The notes below the pieces were generated by a model. The model saw nothing but the letters and a program-made list of their open reading frames with translations. It ran no database searches and had not been told where the DNA came from. The translations under genes were made by a program, and so were the position numbers. A stretch of 64,000 nt of DNA from Salicibibacter cibi (GTDB taxonomy: Bacteria; Bacillota; Bacilli; Bacillales; Marinococcaceae), in contig NZ_CP054706.1 in NCBI RefSeq assembly GCF_016495865.1, forward strand, positions 1,674,001 to 1,738,000, read 5' to 3'. Shown here one piece after another: positions 15,809 to 24,956 of this stretch. Position 1 is the stretch's first letter; each line of letters begins with the position of its first letter.

Positions 15809-18800
15809 ATGCTGAATCAAGACGTAAAAAGCACCGGTCTCTATCGATCGGATTTTGAACGTGACAATTGCGGGATTGGCTTTCTCGCAAATATGAAAGG
15901 AACCCCTTCTTACACGATCGTCCGAAGTGCTTTAGATTTGTTGTGCAACTTGGAGCATCGCGGAGGGGCAGGTGCCGAAGAAAATTCCGGTGATGGGGCA
16001 GGGATCCTATTGCAAATTCCCCACGCGTTTTTTGGGGCGGAGACAGAAAAAGAAGGTTTTCCTCTCCCGAAAGTTGGGGAATACGGCATCGGCATGATGT
16101 TTTTGCCTACCGACAAAGAAAAACGAAACGTTTGTAAAACGATGCTCATGAACATATGCGCCGATGAAGACGCAGAGGTGCTTGGATTCAGAAGCGTCCC
16201 GGTGAATGAAGAAGGCATCGGTGATATCGCCCTTGGCGCCCGGCCGTTTATTGAGCAAGTGTTTATTCGGGCCACAGGTTTAAGCGATATCGATTTGGAA
16301 AGAAAACTGTACGTGCTCAGAAAGCGCGCGGAACGTGACGTGCCCGCGTGGCTTAGCGATGATGATCCTTTTTATTTTGCAAGTTTGTCAACGAAAACGA
16401 TTGTTTATAAAGGCATGTTGACGACGGAACAGTTGGAAAGCTTCTACGTTGATTTGCAAAAAAAGACCTTCAAAAGCACGATGGCGCTCGTGCATTCCCG
16501 TTTTAGCACGAACACGTTTCCTAGTTGGGAGCGTGCTCATCCGAACCGTTATTTAATGCATAACGGGGAAATTAACACGATCAAGGGGAATGTGAACTGG
16601 ATGCATGCGCGCGAATCGGTTTTTCGTTCCCGGGCGTTCGGAGACGACTTGGAAAAAGCAAAGCCGATCATCGATGGAAGCGGCAGTGATTCGTCCATGT
16701 TTGACAATGCATTTGAATTTCTGACGTTATCCGGACGTTCCATGGCGCATACAGCCATGACGATGATTCCCGAACCATGGCAAAATACGTATGGAATGAG
16801 TGAAGCGAAGCGCGCGTTTTATCAATTTCACAGTTGTTTAATGGAACCTTGGGATGGACCGACGGCCATTGTGTTTACCGATGGCAATCAAGTCGGCGCC
16901 AGTTTGGACCGTAATGGCTTGCGGCCGTCCAGATACATCGTGACGGAAGATGATATTGTCGTCATGTCTTCGGAAGTAGGAGTATTGCCGGTAGCGCCGG
17001 AGAAAATTGTTAAAAAAAGCCGCTTGTACCCAGGGCAAATGCTCATCGTCGATCCGGACGAAGGTCGTATTCTTCCGGATGAGGAAGTGAAAAACAACAT
17101 TATCGACGAAGAACCATACAAACAGTGGGTAAAGGAGCAAATGCTCACCCTTGATGACATTAGTGAGCATGCCGCTAAAGCGTTGGAAGACGAGGAACCT
17201 CTCCTGTTGCAACAATCGGTGCATGGCTACACGGATGAAGAAATCACAAAACAATTGCTGCCGATGGTTAAAGACGGTGCGGATCCGGTTGGATCCATGG
17301 GATACGATCACCCACTCGCCGTATTGGCGGAAAAACCGCAGCTTTTATACAATTATTTCAAGCAACAGTTTGCCCAAGTGACCAATCCCCCGATCGATGT
17401 CATTCGGGAAGAAACGGTTACAGCCGTCGGAACGACGATTGGCCGTGAAGGGAATTTGTTGCATCCGGGACCGGAAAACGCGCGCCGAATCTATTTGGAT
17501 ACGCCCATTATAACCAATGAAGCGATGGCCAAATTACGCGCGTGCGATGAAAGAGGGCTTCGCGCAGCGACATTGTCGATGGTGTTTTCGGCAACGGATG
17601 AGGCTGAAGGCATCGACGCGGCATTGGAACAATTATTTGCCGAAGCAGATAAAGCCATCGAACGTGGCGTGACCCTCCTCGTTTTAAGCGACCGGACCTT
17701 TTCTTCGAAATGGGTGCCGATGCCGGCCTTGCTGGCAGTATCCGGTTTGCATCATCACCTCATTCGTAACGGGAAGCGTACGCAAGTAAGCCTTCTCGTA
17801 GAGTCCGGCGAACCGAGAGAAGTTCATCACCATTGTGCCTTGCTCGGATACGGGGCTGAGGCGATCAATCCATATCTCGTTTTCCAAACATTGGAGGAGT
17901 TGATCAAAAACGGTGAACTCTCGGATTATTCACACAATGAAGCGGTCCAACGTTACATTAAAACCGCAACCAAGGGAATCATGAAAGTTCTTTCGAAAAT
18001 GGGGATTTCCACGATTCAAAGTTATCGGGGAGCGCAAATTTTTGAAGCGGTCGGAATCGATGAAGCAGTCATTGATCGTCATTTTACGTGGACGGAATCC
18101 CGGATAAGCGGAATTGACTTGCCGACGATTGCGAATGAATCATTTAAGCGCCATCAACGGGCATACGAGCTTCTTCACTTTGATGAACTGACCCTTGATA
18201 CCGGTGATGATCATCAATGGCGCCGCAATGGGGAAGAGCACCAATACAATCCCCATACGATTCATATGTTACAGCAAGCGTGTCGCACCAATGATCAAGA
18301 AATGTTCAGAAACTACAGCCGTTCCATCGATGAACAAAATGATCGGCAAACGACACTGCGCGGGCTGCTACATTTAAAAAAAGATCGTGCTCCCGTTCCC
18401 CGTGAAGCTGTCGAATCCGTCGAAGAGATTTTTAAACGGTTCAAAACGGGTGCCATGTCTTTCGGATCCATTTCCAAAGAAGCCCATGAAACGTTGGCGA
18501 TCGCCATGAACCGGATCGGTGGAAAATCCAACACCGGGGAAGGTGGGGAAGATTCCGACCGTTTTACAAGAGATGAGAATGGAGATCTTCGCCGCAGTGC
18601 GATCAAACAAGTTGCTTCGGGACGTTTTGGGGTAACGAGCCATTATTTGGTGAATGCCGATGAAATCCAAATCAAAATTGCGCAAGGGGCAAAGCCTGGG
18701 GAAGGCGGACAACTTCCCGGTGAGAAAGTGTATCCATGGGTTGCAAAGGTTCGCGGAACGACTGCCGGTGTTGGATTAATTTCACCACCTCCGCACCATG

Positions 18801-20380
18801 ATATCTATTCGATTGAAGATTTGGCGCAATTAATTCATGACCTTAAGCATGCCAATCCACATGCCAACATTAGTGTAAAACTTGTCTCCGGAACCGGTGT
18901 GGGTACGATCGCCGCCGGTGTGGCAAAAGGACGTGCGGACGGGATCGTCATCAGCGGGTATGACGGTGGAACAGGCGCCGCCGCGCGCACCTCCATCAAA
19001 CATACCGGCCTTCCGTGGGAAATCGGTTTGGCCGATGCTCATCAAACACTGGTGATGAATGGGTTAAGAAACCGTATTCGACTTGAGACCGACGGGAAAT
19101 TGATGACAGGAAAAGATGTTATTTACGCCGCGCTTTTCGGTGCCGAGGAATATGCGTTTTCGACCGCACCGCTTGTCGTCGTCGGTTGTGTTATGATGCG
19201 CGTCTGTCATATGGATACTTGCCCGGTCGGGATCGCGACGCAAAACCCGGAACTGAGAAAAAAATTCGGAGGATCCGCGGACCAGGTCGTACGTTTTATG
19301 ACGTTTATTGCCGAAGAAATGCGAGAAATTATGGCGACACTCGGTTTCACGAAACTAGATGACCTGATCGGACGTACGGATCTTTTGGAACAAAAAGAGA
19401 CGATTACCCATCCGAAAGCCAAACAAGTGAACGTACAATCGCTTCTATACCGGCCAAAAGCCGACGATCAAGCTGCCCATGTAGGCAATGGAAAGCAAAA
19501 GCACCTGGTAGACGAATCGTTAGACCGGGAAGTATTGATGGATATGTGCCGTCCGGCGCTTGAAAACCGACAACCTGTGCGGGCTTCCTTGAACATTTGG
19601 AGCATTAATCGCGCGGTCGGCACGGTTCTCGGCAGTGCCATCTCCAAAAAATACGGTGCTGAAGGTTTACCGGAAGATACCATCGATCTGACCTTCTCCG
19701 GGTCAGCCGGCCAAAGTTTTGGCAGCTTTGTTCCGAAAGGAATGACGCTTCGATTGTGCGGAGATGCCAATGATTATATCGGCAAAGGGCTTTCCGGCGG
19801 CAAAATCACTGCAGCACCACACGCCGAGGCGCAGATCGATGCCGAAGACAATATTATTGTCGGAAATACCGCTTTTTACGGTGCAACGTCCGGCGAGGGC
19901 TATATATCGGGAATCGCGGGGGAACGTTTTGGCGTGCGAAACAGTGGTGCAAATATCGTCGTTGAAGGTGTAGGCGATCACGCCCTTGAATATATGACGG
20001 GCGGACGTGTCGTCGTCCTGGGTGCAACCGGGAAGAACTTTGCTGCCGGAATGTCAGGCGGAGAGTCATTTGTCTATAATCCGGATAACATTTTTGAGTA
20101 CAATTGCAATCGGGAACTGGTGGAAATTGAACGTGTGGCAGATGACGATGCCGAAAAATTGTACGCGTTGATCCATCGGCATGTGAAGTATACGGATAGC
20201 GCGTTAGGTTCACGCATTTTGGCTGATTGGAGCGTCGCCATCACCCAATTTGTAAAAGTAATCCCGACCAACTACCGTAAAATGTTGCAGGCGATCGAAG
20301 CGTTGAAACGGGAAGGGCTATCCGAAGAAGAAGCAATCATGACTACGTTTGACAAAAACAAACAAAAACAACTCCATTAA
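15809..20380 (+). CDS. gltB: glutamate synthase large subunit
   Basis: About 1523 residues. It makes glutamate from glutamine and 2-oxoglutarate with GltD. Start 15809 is chosen (AGGTGAAAGG just upstream) over the longer frame from 15755. The mature N-terminus should be Cys21 (DN|CGIGFL), the glutaminase nucleophile exposed by propeptide removal. Also seen: RFSTNTFPSW and HNGEINTIKGN of the amidotransferase domain; the central domain; the FMN domain with GEGGEDSDR, QGAKPGEGGQLPG and ISGYDGGTGAA; the 3Fe-4S cysteines in CVMMRVCHMDTCPVG; and the C-terminal beta-helix rich in GG (GGRVVVLGATG). Full length. B. subtilis calls its orthologue gltA and controls it by GltC; no gltC-like gene is adjacent here. 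Confidence 0.95.
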   Translation: MLNQDVKSTGLYRSDFERDNCGIGFLANMKGTPSYTIVRSALDLLCNLEHRGGAGAEENSGDGAGILLQIPHAFFGAETEKEGFPLPKVGEYGIGMMFLPTDKEKRNVCKTMLMNICADEDAEVLGFRSVPVNEEGIGDIALGARPFIEQVFIRATGLSDIDLERKLYVLRKRAERDVPAWLSDDDPFYFASLSTKTIVYKGMLTTEQLESFYVDLQKKTFKSTMALVHSRFSTNTFPSWERAHPNRYLMHNGEINTIKGNVNWMHARESVFRSRAFGDDLEKAKPIIDGSGSDSSMFDNAFEFLTLSGRSMAHTAMTMIPEPWQNTYGMSEAKRAFYQFHSCLMEPWDGPTAIVFTDGNQVGASLDRNGLRPSRYIVTEDDIVVMSSEVGVLPVAPEKIVKKSRLYPGQMLIVDPDEGRILPDEEVKNNIIDEEPYKQWVKEQMLTLDDISEHAAKALEDEEPLLLQQSVHGYTDEEITKQLLPMVKDGADPVGSMGYDHPLAVLAEKPQLLYNYFKQQFAQVTNPPIDVIREETVTAVGTTIGREGNLLHPGPENARRIYLDTPIITNEAMAKLRACDERGLRAATLSMVFSATDEAEGIDAALEQLFAEADKAIERGVTLLVLSDRTFSSKWVPMPALLAVSGLHHHLIRNGKRTQVSLLVESGEPREVHHHCALLGYGAEAINPYLVFQTLEELIKNGELSDYSHNEAVQRYIKTATKGIMKVLSKMGISTIQSYRGAQIFEAVGIDEAVIDRHFTWTESRISGIDLPTIANESFKRHQRAYELLHFDELTLDTGDDHQWRRNGEEHQYNPHTIHMLQQACRTNDQEMFRNYSRSIDEQNDRQTTLRGLLHLKKDRAPVPREAVESVEEIFKRFKTGAMSFGSISKEAHETLAIAMNRIGGKSNTGEGGEDSDRFTRDENGDLRRSAIKQVASGRFGVTSHYLVNADEIQIKIAQGAKPGEGGQLPGEKVYPWVAKVRGTTAGVGLISPPPHHDIYSIEDLAQLIHDLKHANPHANISVKLVSGTGVGTIAAGVAKGRADGIVISGYDGGTGAAARTSIKHTGLPWEIGLADAHQTLVMNGLRNRIRLETDGKLMTGKDVIYAALFGAEEYAFSTAPLVVVGCVMMRVCHMDTCPVGIATQNPELRKKFGGSADQVVRFMTFIAEEMREIMATLGFTKLDDLIGRTDLLEQKETITHPKAKQVNVQSLLYRPKADDQAAHVGNGKQKHLVDESLDREVLMDMCRPALENRQPVRASLNIWSINRAVGTVLGSAISKKYGAEGLPEDTIDLTFSGSAGQSFGSFVPKGMTLRLCGDANDYIGKGLSGGKITAAPHAEAQIDAEDNIIVGNTAFYGATSGEGYISGIAGERFGVRNSGANIVVEGVGDHALEYMTGGRVVVLGATGKNFAAGMSGGESFVYNPDNIFEYNCNRELVEIERVADDDAEKLYALIHRHVKYTDSALGSRILADWSVAITQFVKVIPTNYRKMLQAIEALKREGLSEEEAIMTTFDKNKQKQLH

Positions 20381-20404
20381 CAAAGCAAACAGGGGAGGGA
20401 TAAT

Positions 20405-21892
20405 ATGGGAAACCCGACCGGATTTATGGATATTGAACGTAAGAATCCCCCGAAAAGGGATTCAAAAGAGAGAGTGAACGATTGGAACGAATATCAATTA
20501 ACGCCCCCGGACGAGGAAGTGCAAGCGCAGGCGGCGCGCTGTATGGATTGCGGCATTCCCTTTTGCCAAGCGGGAACGAATATGACGGGTTCCGGTGAGA
20601 TCGGCTGTCCGGTGTATAACCTTATTCCGGAATGGAATGACCTCGTTTATAAAGGTCATTGGAAAGAAGCACTTGCGCGTCTGCATAAAACGAATAATTT
20701 TCCGGAATTTACCGGGAGGGTATGTCCCGCTCCTTGCGAAGGCTCGTGTACGGTCGCCATTGACGCCGAACCGGTTACGATCAAATCAATCGAACTGCAG
20801 ATTGTGGAAAAAGGTTTTCGCGAAGGATGGATCAAGGCGAAGCAACCGCTTCGCCGCACCGGCAAGAAAGTGGCGGTCATTGGTTCCGGGCCGGCTGGTT
20901 TGGCGGCAGCCGCCCAGCTAAACAGAGCCGGGCATGAAGTGGTTGTCTATGAAAAAGAAGATCGGATCGGCGGGTTGCTCACTTACGGCATTCCGGATGT
21001 AAAATTGCCATATGAAACCGTCATGCGGCGTGTTCAGTTGCTTGAGGAAGAAGGCGTGACATTTAAAACAGGCGTTGATATCGGGACAACGATTCGTTGG
21101 GATGAATTGCGCCAATCCGTTGATGGAGTGGTTCTCTGTACCGGCGCACAAGTACCGAGGGATGTTGAAGATGTCCCGGGGTATCACGCAAAAGGCATTG
21201 AATACGCCATGAATTTTCTGACGCAAAACACGAAAGCATTGCTGAATCACAATTTACGTAACAACGATTATATTTCAGCCAAAGATAAAGATGTCATTGT
21301 GATCGGAGGGGGCGATACCGGTGTGGACTGTATCACAACATCTGTCCGGCACGGCGCAAATTCGATCACGCAATTCGACATTAACACCGAAAAAGATGAA
21401 ATGCGCGGAGAAGAAGATGCATGGCCGTTGTTTCCGATGACATACAAACAAGAAGAGGGGCAAAAAGAAGCCGAGGCCGTTTACGGCGAAGACCCACGCG
21501 CTTACCAATGGCTAACGACTGAATTTCTCACTGATGACACCGGGAATCTTACCGGTCTAAAAGCGGTCCAGGCAGATACCGTTTACGAAAATGGGAAAAA
21601 GGGGAGAAAACCGATCCCCGGAACCGAGCGGATTTGGGAAGCGGATCTCGTATTGCTCGCGATCGGTTTTACGGGACCCGAACGGGACCTTCTCGAACAA
21701 ATGAGTGTAAACACGACAAAACATGGCACGGTAGACGCGGCGTACGGCGATTACGTGACAAGCCGAACCGATGTGTTCGCAGCCGGGGATAATCGTCGGG
21801 GCCAAAGCCTCGTCGTTTGGGCGATTCATGAAGGACGGGAAGCAGCAAGAGAGTGCGATCGTTATTTAACCGGATCGACCATTTTGCCTTAA
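20405..21892 (+). CDS. gltD: glutamate synthase small subunit
   Basis: A 495-residue flavoprotein passing electrons from NADPH to GltB. Seen: the N-terminal iron-sulfur domain with CMDCGIPFCQ, CPVYNLIPEWND and CPAPCEGSC (two 4Fe-4S sites), FAD motif VIGSGPAGLAAA near residue 160, GLLTYGIPDVKLP, a second dinucleotide motif VIGGGDTGVDC near 300, and the C-terminal ATG-like VFAAGDNRRGQSLVVWAI. Length is as expected. It starts 24 bases after gltB with a GGGGAGGGATAAT site, so the two form an operon that ends at the terminator at 21988-22022. Confidence 0.95.
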   Translation: MGNPTGFMDIERKNPPKRDSKERVNDWNEYQLTPPDEEVQAQAARCMDCGIPFCQAGTNMTGSGEIGCPVYNLIPEWNDLVYKGHWKEALARLHKTNNFPEFTGRVCPAPCEGSCTVAIDAEPVTIKSIELQIVEKGFREGWIKAKQPLRRTGKKVAVIGSGPAGLAAAAQLNRAGHEVVVYEKEDRIGGLLTYGIPDVKLPYETVMRRVQLLEEEGVTFKTGVDIGTTIRWDELRQSVDGVVLCTGAQVPRDVEDVPGYHAKGIEYAMNFLTQNTKALLNHNLRNNDYISAKDKDVIVIGGGDTGVDCITTSVRHGANSITQFDINTEKDEMRGEEDAWPLFPMTYKQEEGQKEAEAVYGEDPRAYQWLTTEFLTDDTGNLTGLKAVQADTVYENGKKGRKPIPGTERIWEADLVLLAIGFTGPERDLLEQMSVNTTKHGTVDAAYGDYVTSRTDVFAAGDNRRGQSLVVWAIHEGREAARECDRYLTGSTILP

Positions 21893-21951
21893 GCACCGGA
21901 GTCTGGGTGGTGACGAATGCATTTGGTTTTTGTTGGTAGATAAATTGGGTG

Positions 21952-21990
21952 ATTTCGCTATAAAAGCTTGGGGAAAACCAAGTTTTCTAA
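21952..21990 (+). repeat. hairpin repeat family C, copy 1 (short)
   Basis: ATTTCGCTATAAAAGCTTGG, then GGAAAACCAAGTTTTCTAA. This is the 3' part of the dispersed family C repeat; the hairpin CTTGG / CCAAG is kept with its T-rich tail. It sits directly before the gltBD terminator. Confidence 0.65.
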
Positions 21991-22022
21991 AAGAGCAGGG
22001 ATGTTTTCGTCCTGCTCTTTTT
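21988..22022 (+). terminator. intrinsic terminator of gltBD
   Basis: A 10-bp stem AAAGAGCAGG / CCTGCTCTTT, an 11-base loop and a TTT tail, 96 bases after the gltD stop. Confidence 0.88.
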
Positions 22023-22050
22023 CCGTGCACAGAAAAATCGTGAGACGTGG

Positions 22051-22203
22051 TCTAACGGTCTGAAATCAGTGTGATGGCCGAAGAAAGTGGATCGATGGGT
22101 GCTTTCTAACGATCTGAAATCAGGGTGCCCGAAGAAAGTAGATCGATAGGTGCTTTCTAACGATCTGAAATCAGGGTGCTGGCCGAAAACAGATCGATGG
22201 ACG
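22051..22203. repeat. tandem repeat, three units of 48-54 bp
   Basis: Units start TCTAACGRTCTGAAATCAG at 22051 (54 bp), 22105 (51 bp) and 22156 (about 48 bp), each containing GAARAMAGTRGATCGAT and ending GGTGCTT or a variant. Unit lengths are mostly multiples of three, so long open frames cross them, which explains a spurious minus-strand frame with repeated FRSLEST. No gene is called in 21893-22328. Confidence 0.8.
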
Positions 22204-22328
22204 TACTGATTTTCGACCGATTGACACGGGGTTCGACCATTTTGTATGACTTGTCCCATAGTGCGGAGGCCAAACTGCCGCGGAGCCTGTACAATTATTT
22301 ATAGAGAAAGAACTTTTGAAACGTTGCA

Positions 22329-22754
22329 CTAGTCCCCGGCGTCAACATTTTTTACTCTTCTTTTGAAGGGCGTGACCGAGGGAAACCTATAAAGTGCGAT
22401 GTTCATGATTGAAGACATGATGATCCCCACTAGCGTACTCATGACGCGTGTGATGTATTCGTAAAGCTCAGCACCGGCCATCGTCGGCAATATTGCAATG
22501 GCGGTAACGGAAGCGATCGCCCTGAACTTACCGATGTTCATGTAATAACAAAAAGCAAGGGTGATGATGGTTATAAACGTGTAAACGATTGGATGCGCAC
22601 CGAGAGTGTAAAAGAGAAACAAAGCAAATCCGGCACCTATACAGGCAGAGAGCAAACGGGTCCATCCGTTGCGCACCGGACTTACCCCCCTGGGCTCCCA
22701 AGTGAGCACCGCCGCAACGACAGCAAAAAGGGGGGAAGCTGCAAATATAGGCAA
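22329..22754 (-). pseudogene. aromatic acid exporter/FUSC-like membrane protein, N-terminally truncated
   Basis: About 141 codons of a multi-span membrane protein: PIFAASPLFAVVAAVLTWEP, then hydrophobic stretches SACIGAGFALFLFYTLG and VYTFITIITLAFCYYMNIGK, then TMAGAELYEYITRVMSTLVGI and a basic tail. The pattern (I-A-A-x-L-x-x-x-P, R-x-x-G-x-x-x-G) is the N-terminal membrane domain of the aromatic acid exporter (ArAE_1/DUF939) group. The usual opening segment (KTG-type, first helix) is missing: an in-frame stop lies at about 22790 and no ATG or ribosome binding site precedes the match. A TTG at 22754 is the only available start. It could be a short functional form, but truncation is more likely. 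Confidence 0.55.
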
Positions 22755-22988
22755 AGGACAATGCTTAAACTGATGCTTAAGCTTGCTTTAAATAATCGTC
22801 CGCTCCAGGCCGCCGAATTCAAACGATAACCCCCAGACTAAAAATTTCACGTACCGTAATAATATACCTATATATATAATTTTCCAAAGTAAGGGGGAGA
22901 TTATGCACGTAATCGAAATCGTTGCTGATTGCTTGCAAAATCTCTTAAGATAACAATAGGGGAACTTTAAAAGAAAGAGGTGCGAATC

Positions 22989-23354
22989 ATGATTATTCAA
23001 GGAAAATATAAAACCGGGGTATATGTCGGAGAAAAAATTGAAGAAAAAGGAGATCGTACATTATTAAAAGTGTTGGCCGTGCTTAAACATCCATTGCAAG
23101 GAGATCTGCACCAAGGTTTTGATACGAATGTTCCTTTATTTCACGAGAGAAATGCGCTATCTCAATATGAAAAAACCTGGGTGCCTACGGTAACGGTACA
23201 AAAATACGATCAGGACATTCCCGACTATAAAGAGAGTTTGCGAACAGCTCTGGATGAAGAAATGAAAAAAATGAAAGCACGAAACGATGCATTTGGAAAC
23301 GAAGCGCTTAAAAGTTTGGAAAAACTTGAAACAAGATATAAATTGGACCCGTAA
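22989..23354 (+). CDS. kapB: kinase-associated protein B-like (KapB)
   Basis: About 121 residues. Seen: an opening SH3-like beta region GKYKTGVYVGEKIEE, then LLKVLAVLKHPLQGDLHQG, VPLFHERNALSQYEKTWVP and IPDYKESLRTALDEEM, which follow the KapB pattern (VLAV-KHP-QGDLH, FHERKAL, VPKY). In B. subtilis KapB supports the sporulation kinase KinB. There is no lipobox here, so it is likely cytoplasmic. ATG 22989 (after AAAGAGGTG) is preferred over an upstream GTG. It stands alone: no kinB-like gene is in the window. A family C repeat and a MITE follow its stop. Confidence 0.75.
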   Translation: MIIQGKYKTGVYVGEKIEEKGDRTLLKVLAVLKHPLQGDLHQGFDTNVPLFHERNALSQYEKTWVPTVTVQKYDQDIPDYKESLRTALDEEMKKMKARNDAFGNEALKSLEKLETRYKLDP

Positions 23355-23397
23355 GTCGTATCATAGGGGTAGGGAATATTTTGGGATCAACATCAGA

Positions 23398-23450
23398 TTA
23401 GAAAACTTGGCTTTTCGCCAAACTTTTATGGCGAAAGCCTTCGCCCAGGG
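23398..23450 (-). repeat. hairpin repeat family C, copy 2
   Basis: Reverse orientation. Read on the minus strand it gives CGAAGGCTTTCGCCATAAAA, then GTTTGGCGAAAAGCCAAG and TTTTCTAA, the family C layout. The family's 5' TTACATA part is found on the other side of the adjacent MITE (23744-23752). Confidence 0.75.
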
Positions 23451-23460
23451 AAAAATATTT

Positions 23461-23743
23461 AGGGATTGCTGAACAACTTGCAGCTATCAGCTGAAGCCGG
23501 GATGCCGCTTCTATGGCTTCGCTTTCCGTGGACGAACGGTCAAGCCTCCTCGCCACAAAACGGCGCTTCGGTGTCTTGACGCGTCCGTTTTGATGTCTAC
23601 GCCATTGCAGCGTCATCCCTCCGTACGTCGCCAGAAGTGCAAAGGTTTTTTTGCTTATAGGATGGATTTCCTTGCATCCAGCTTTGACAACACCAACGGA
23701 AAAATGCTTATGTACCAGTCTTTTTCCGTTATTCAGCAGTCCC
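23461..23743 (-). mobile_element. MITE family A, copy 2 (inverted)
   Basis: A 283-bp inverted copy; read on the minus strand it starts GGGACTGCTGAATAACGG and ends with GTTGTTCAGCAATCCCT. Flanks on that strand are ACATA and AAATA (four of five identical). Insertion was into a family C repeat (TTACATA motif). Its right end lies about 90 bases upstream of the homoserine dehydrogenase start. Confidence 0.82.
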
Positions 23744-23835
23744 TATGTAAGCAAGAAAAGGAGGGCGGTTTTTTCAACGAAATACCCATATGTCAATTGT
23801 CAACGACACAGGAATTCAATAAAGGGGAATCGCAG

Positions 23836-24871
23836 ATGGATCACAAAATTGCACTTTTAGGTTTCGGTGGCGTTGCTCAAGGATTTTTGAATATTATCAA
23901 AGAAAAGAATGAGGCCTTGCAAACGCAGTATGGGCAATCAATTGAGATTGTATCGATTTCTGACGTTTCAAAAGGGGCTTTGCATCATGACAACGGTTTA
24001 GATCTGGATAAAGTTTTATCCAGCTTCCAAGAAGACGGTACCCTTCATCCGTATACGGATGAACCTGGATTGGAAAAGGGATGGGACGCCATTACCACGG
24101 TAAAAAAAACGAATGCAAAATGTCGTCGTGGAGCTCACTCCTACAGATATAGGAACCGGGCAGCCTGCCATTGATCATTGCAAAACGGCATTATCTGTCG
24201 GTAAGCATGTAGTCACGACGAATAAAGGGCCGGTAGTAAATGCCTATCGGGAATTGCAACAGTTAGCCGCAAGGAATCGTGTTGGTGTTTTTTTCGAAGG
24301 AACCGTTATGAGTGGGACCCCCGCCTTAAGAATGTCATCGGAAACATTAGTCGGCAACGACATACAGAAAATCCGCGGAATATTAAACGGAACGACAAAC
24401 AGTATACTCACGGAAATGGAAACCGGCATTTGCTATGAAGATGCGCTTATCAATGCCCAATCGCAAGGCTACGCGGAAGCTGATCCAACTAATGATGTCG
24501 AAGGGCATGATGTTCAAGGCAAGGTCGTTATTCTTGCGAATGTTCTTATGGGAGGAAACGTGACAAGAGATGATATTGCCTGCCAAGGGATCGCGCATTT
24601 AACAAATGCAGATATTGCCGAGGCAAAGCACGAAGGGAAAACATGGAAACTTATCGGGGTCATCGAAAAAAACGGAGAACAGGTGGAAGGATATGTTCGC
24701 CCGGAAAAATTGGATGACACCGATCCCCTCGCGAATATTTCTGGACCGACGAATGCCATATGCTATCAATGTGATTTATTGGGAGAAGTAACCCTTATTG
24801 GTGCAGGTGCGGGAATCACTGAAACCGGATACGCAGTTCTTAGTGATATCCTAAGCATTGGCAGGAATTAA
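23836..24871 (+). pseudogene. hom: homoserine dehydrogenase, frameshifted at an A8 run
   Basis: The first frame (from 23836, AAAGGGG site upstream) encodes the NAD(P)-binding domain start (KIALLGFGGVAQGFL; IVSISD). It runs to about 24101 and then goes out of frame at eight A residues (24102-24109). The second frame continues with NVVVELTPTDIGTGQPA, VVTTNKGPVV, FFEGTVMSGTPALR, GILNGTTNSILTEME and DPTNDVEGHDVQGK, ending at 24871 (GAGITETGYAVLSDIL). Removing one A restores a single frame of about 345 residues, the length of the ACT-less homoserine dehydrogenases. It may be a true mutation, a slippery site or an assembly error. The enzyme interconverts aspartate semialdehyde and homoserine. It precedes the aldehyde dehydrogenase and the ectoine hydrolase-like gene. 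Confidence 0.8.
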
Positions 24872-24956
24872 GTCTGATGTGTCGTGTGTGTAAAAGTGAA
24901 CAATAAAGGGTAGAGGACTTTAGCATTCACTTTTTCAAAAGGTTGGTGGTTAATTG

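Noticed and set aside
22051..22203. Possible CRISPR array
   Set aside because: Only three units of about 50 bp that are directly adjacent and repeat throughout; there are no spacers and no cas genes.
21987..22259. Minus-strand 90-codon frame with repeated FRSLEST units
   Set aside because: It is produced by the tandem DNA repeat and includes the gltBD terminator; no ribosome binding site.
24954..24956. TTG as start of the aldehyde dehydrogenase
   Set aside because: The adjacent ATG at 24957 is equally spaced and a better start.
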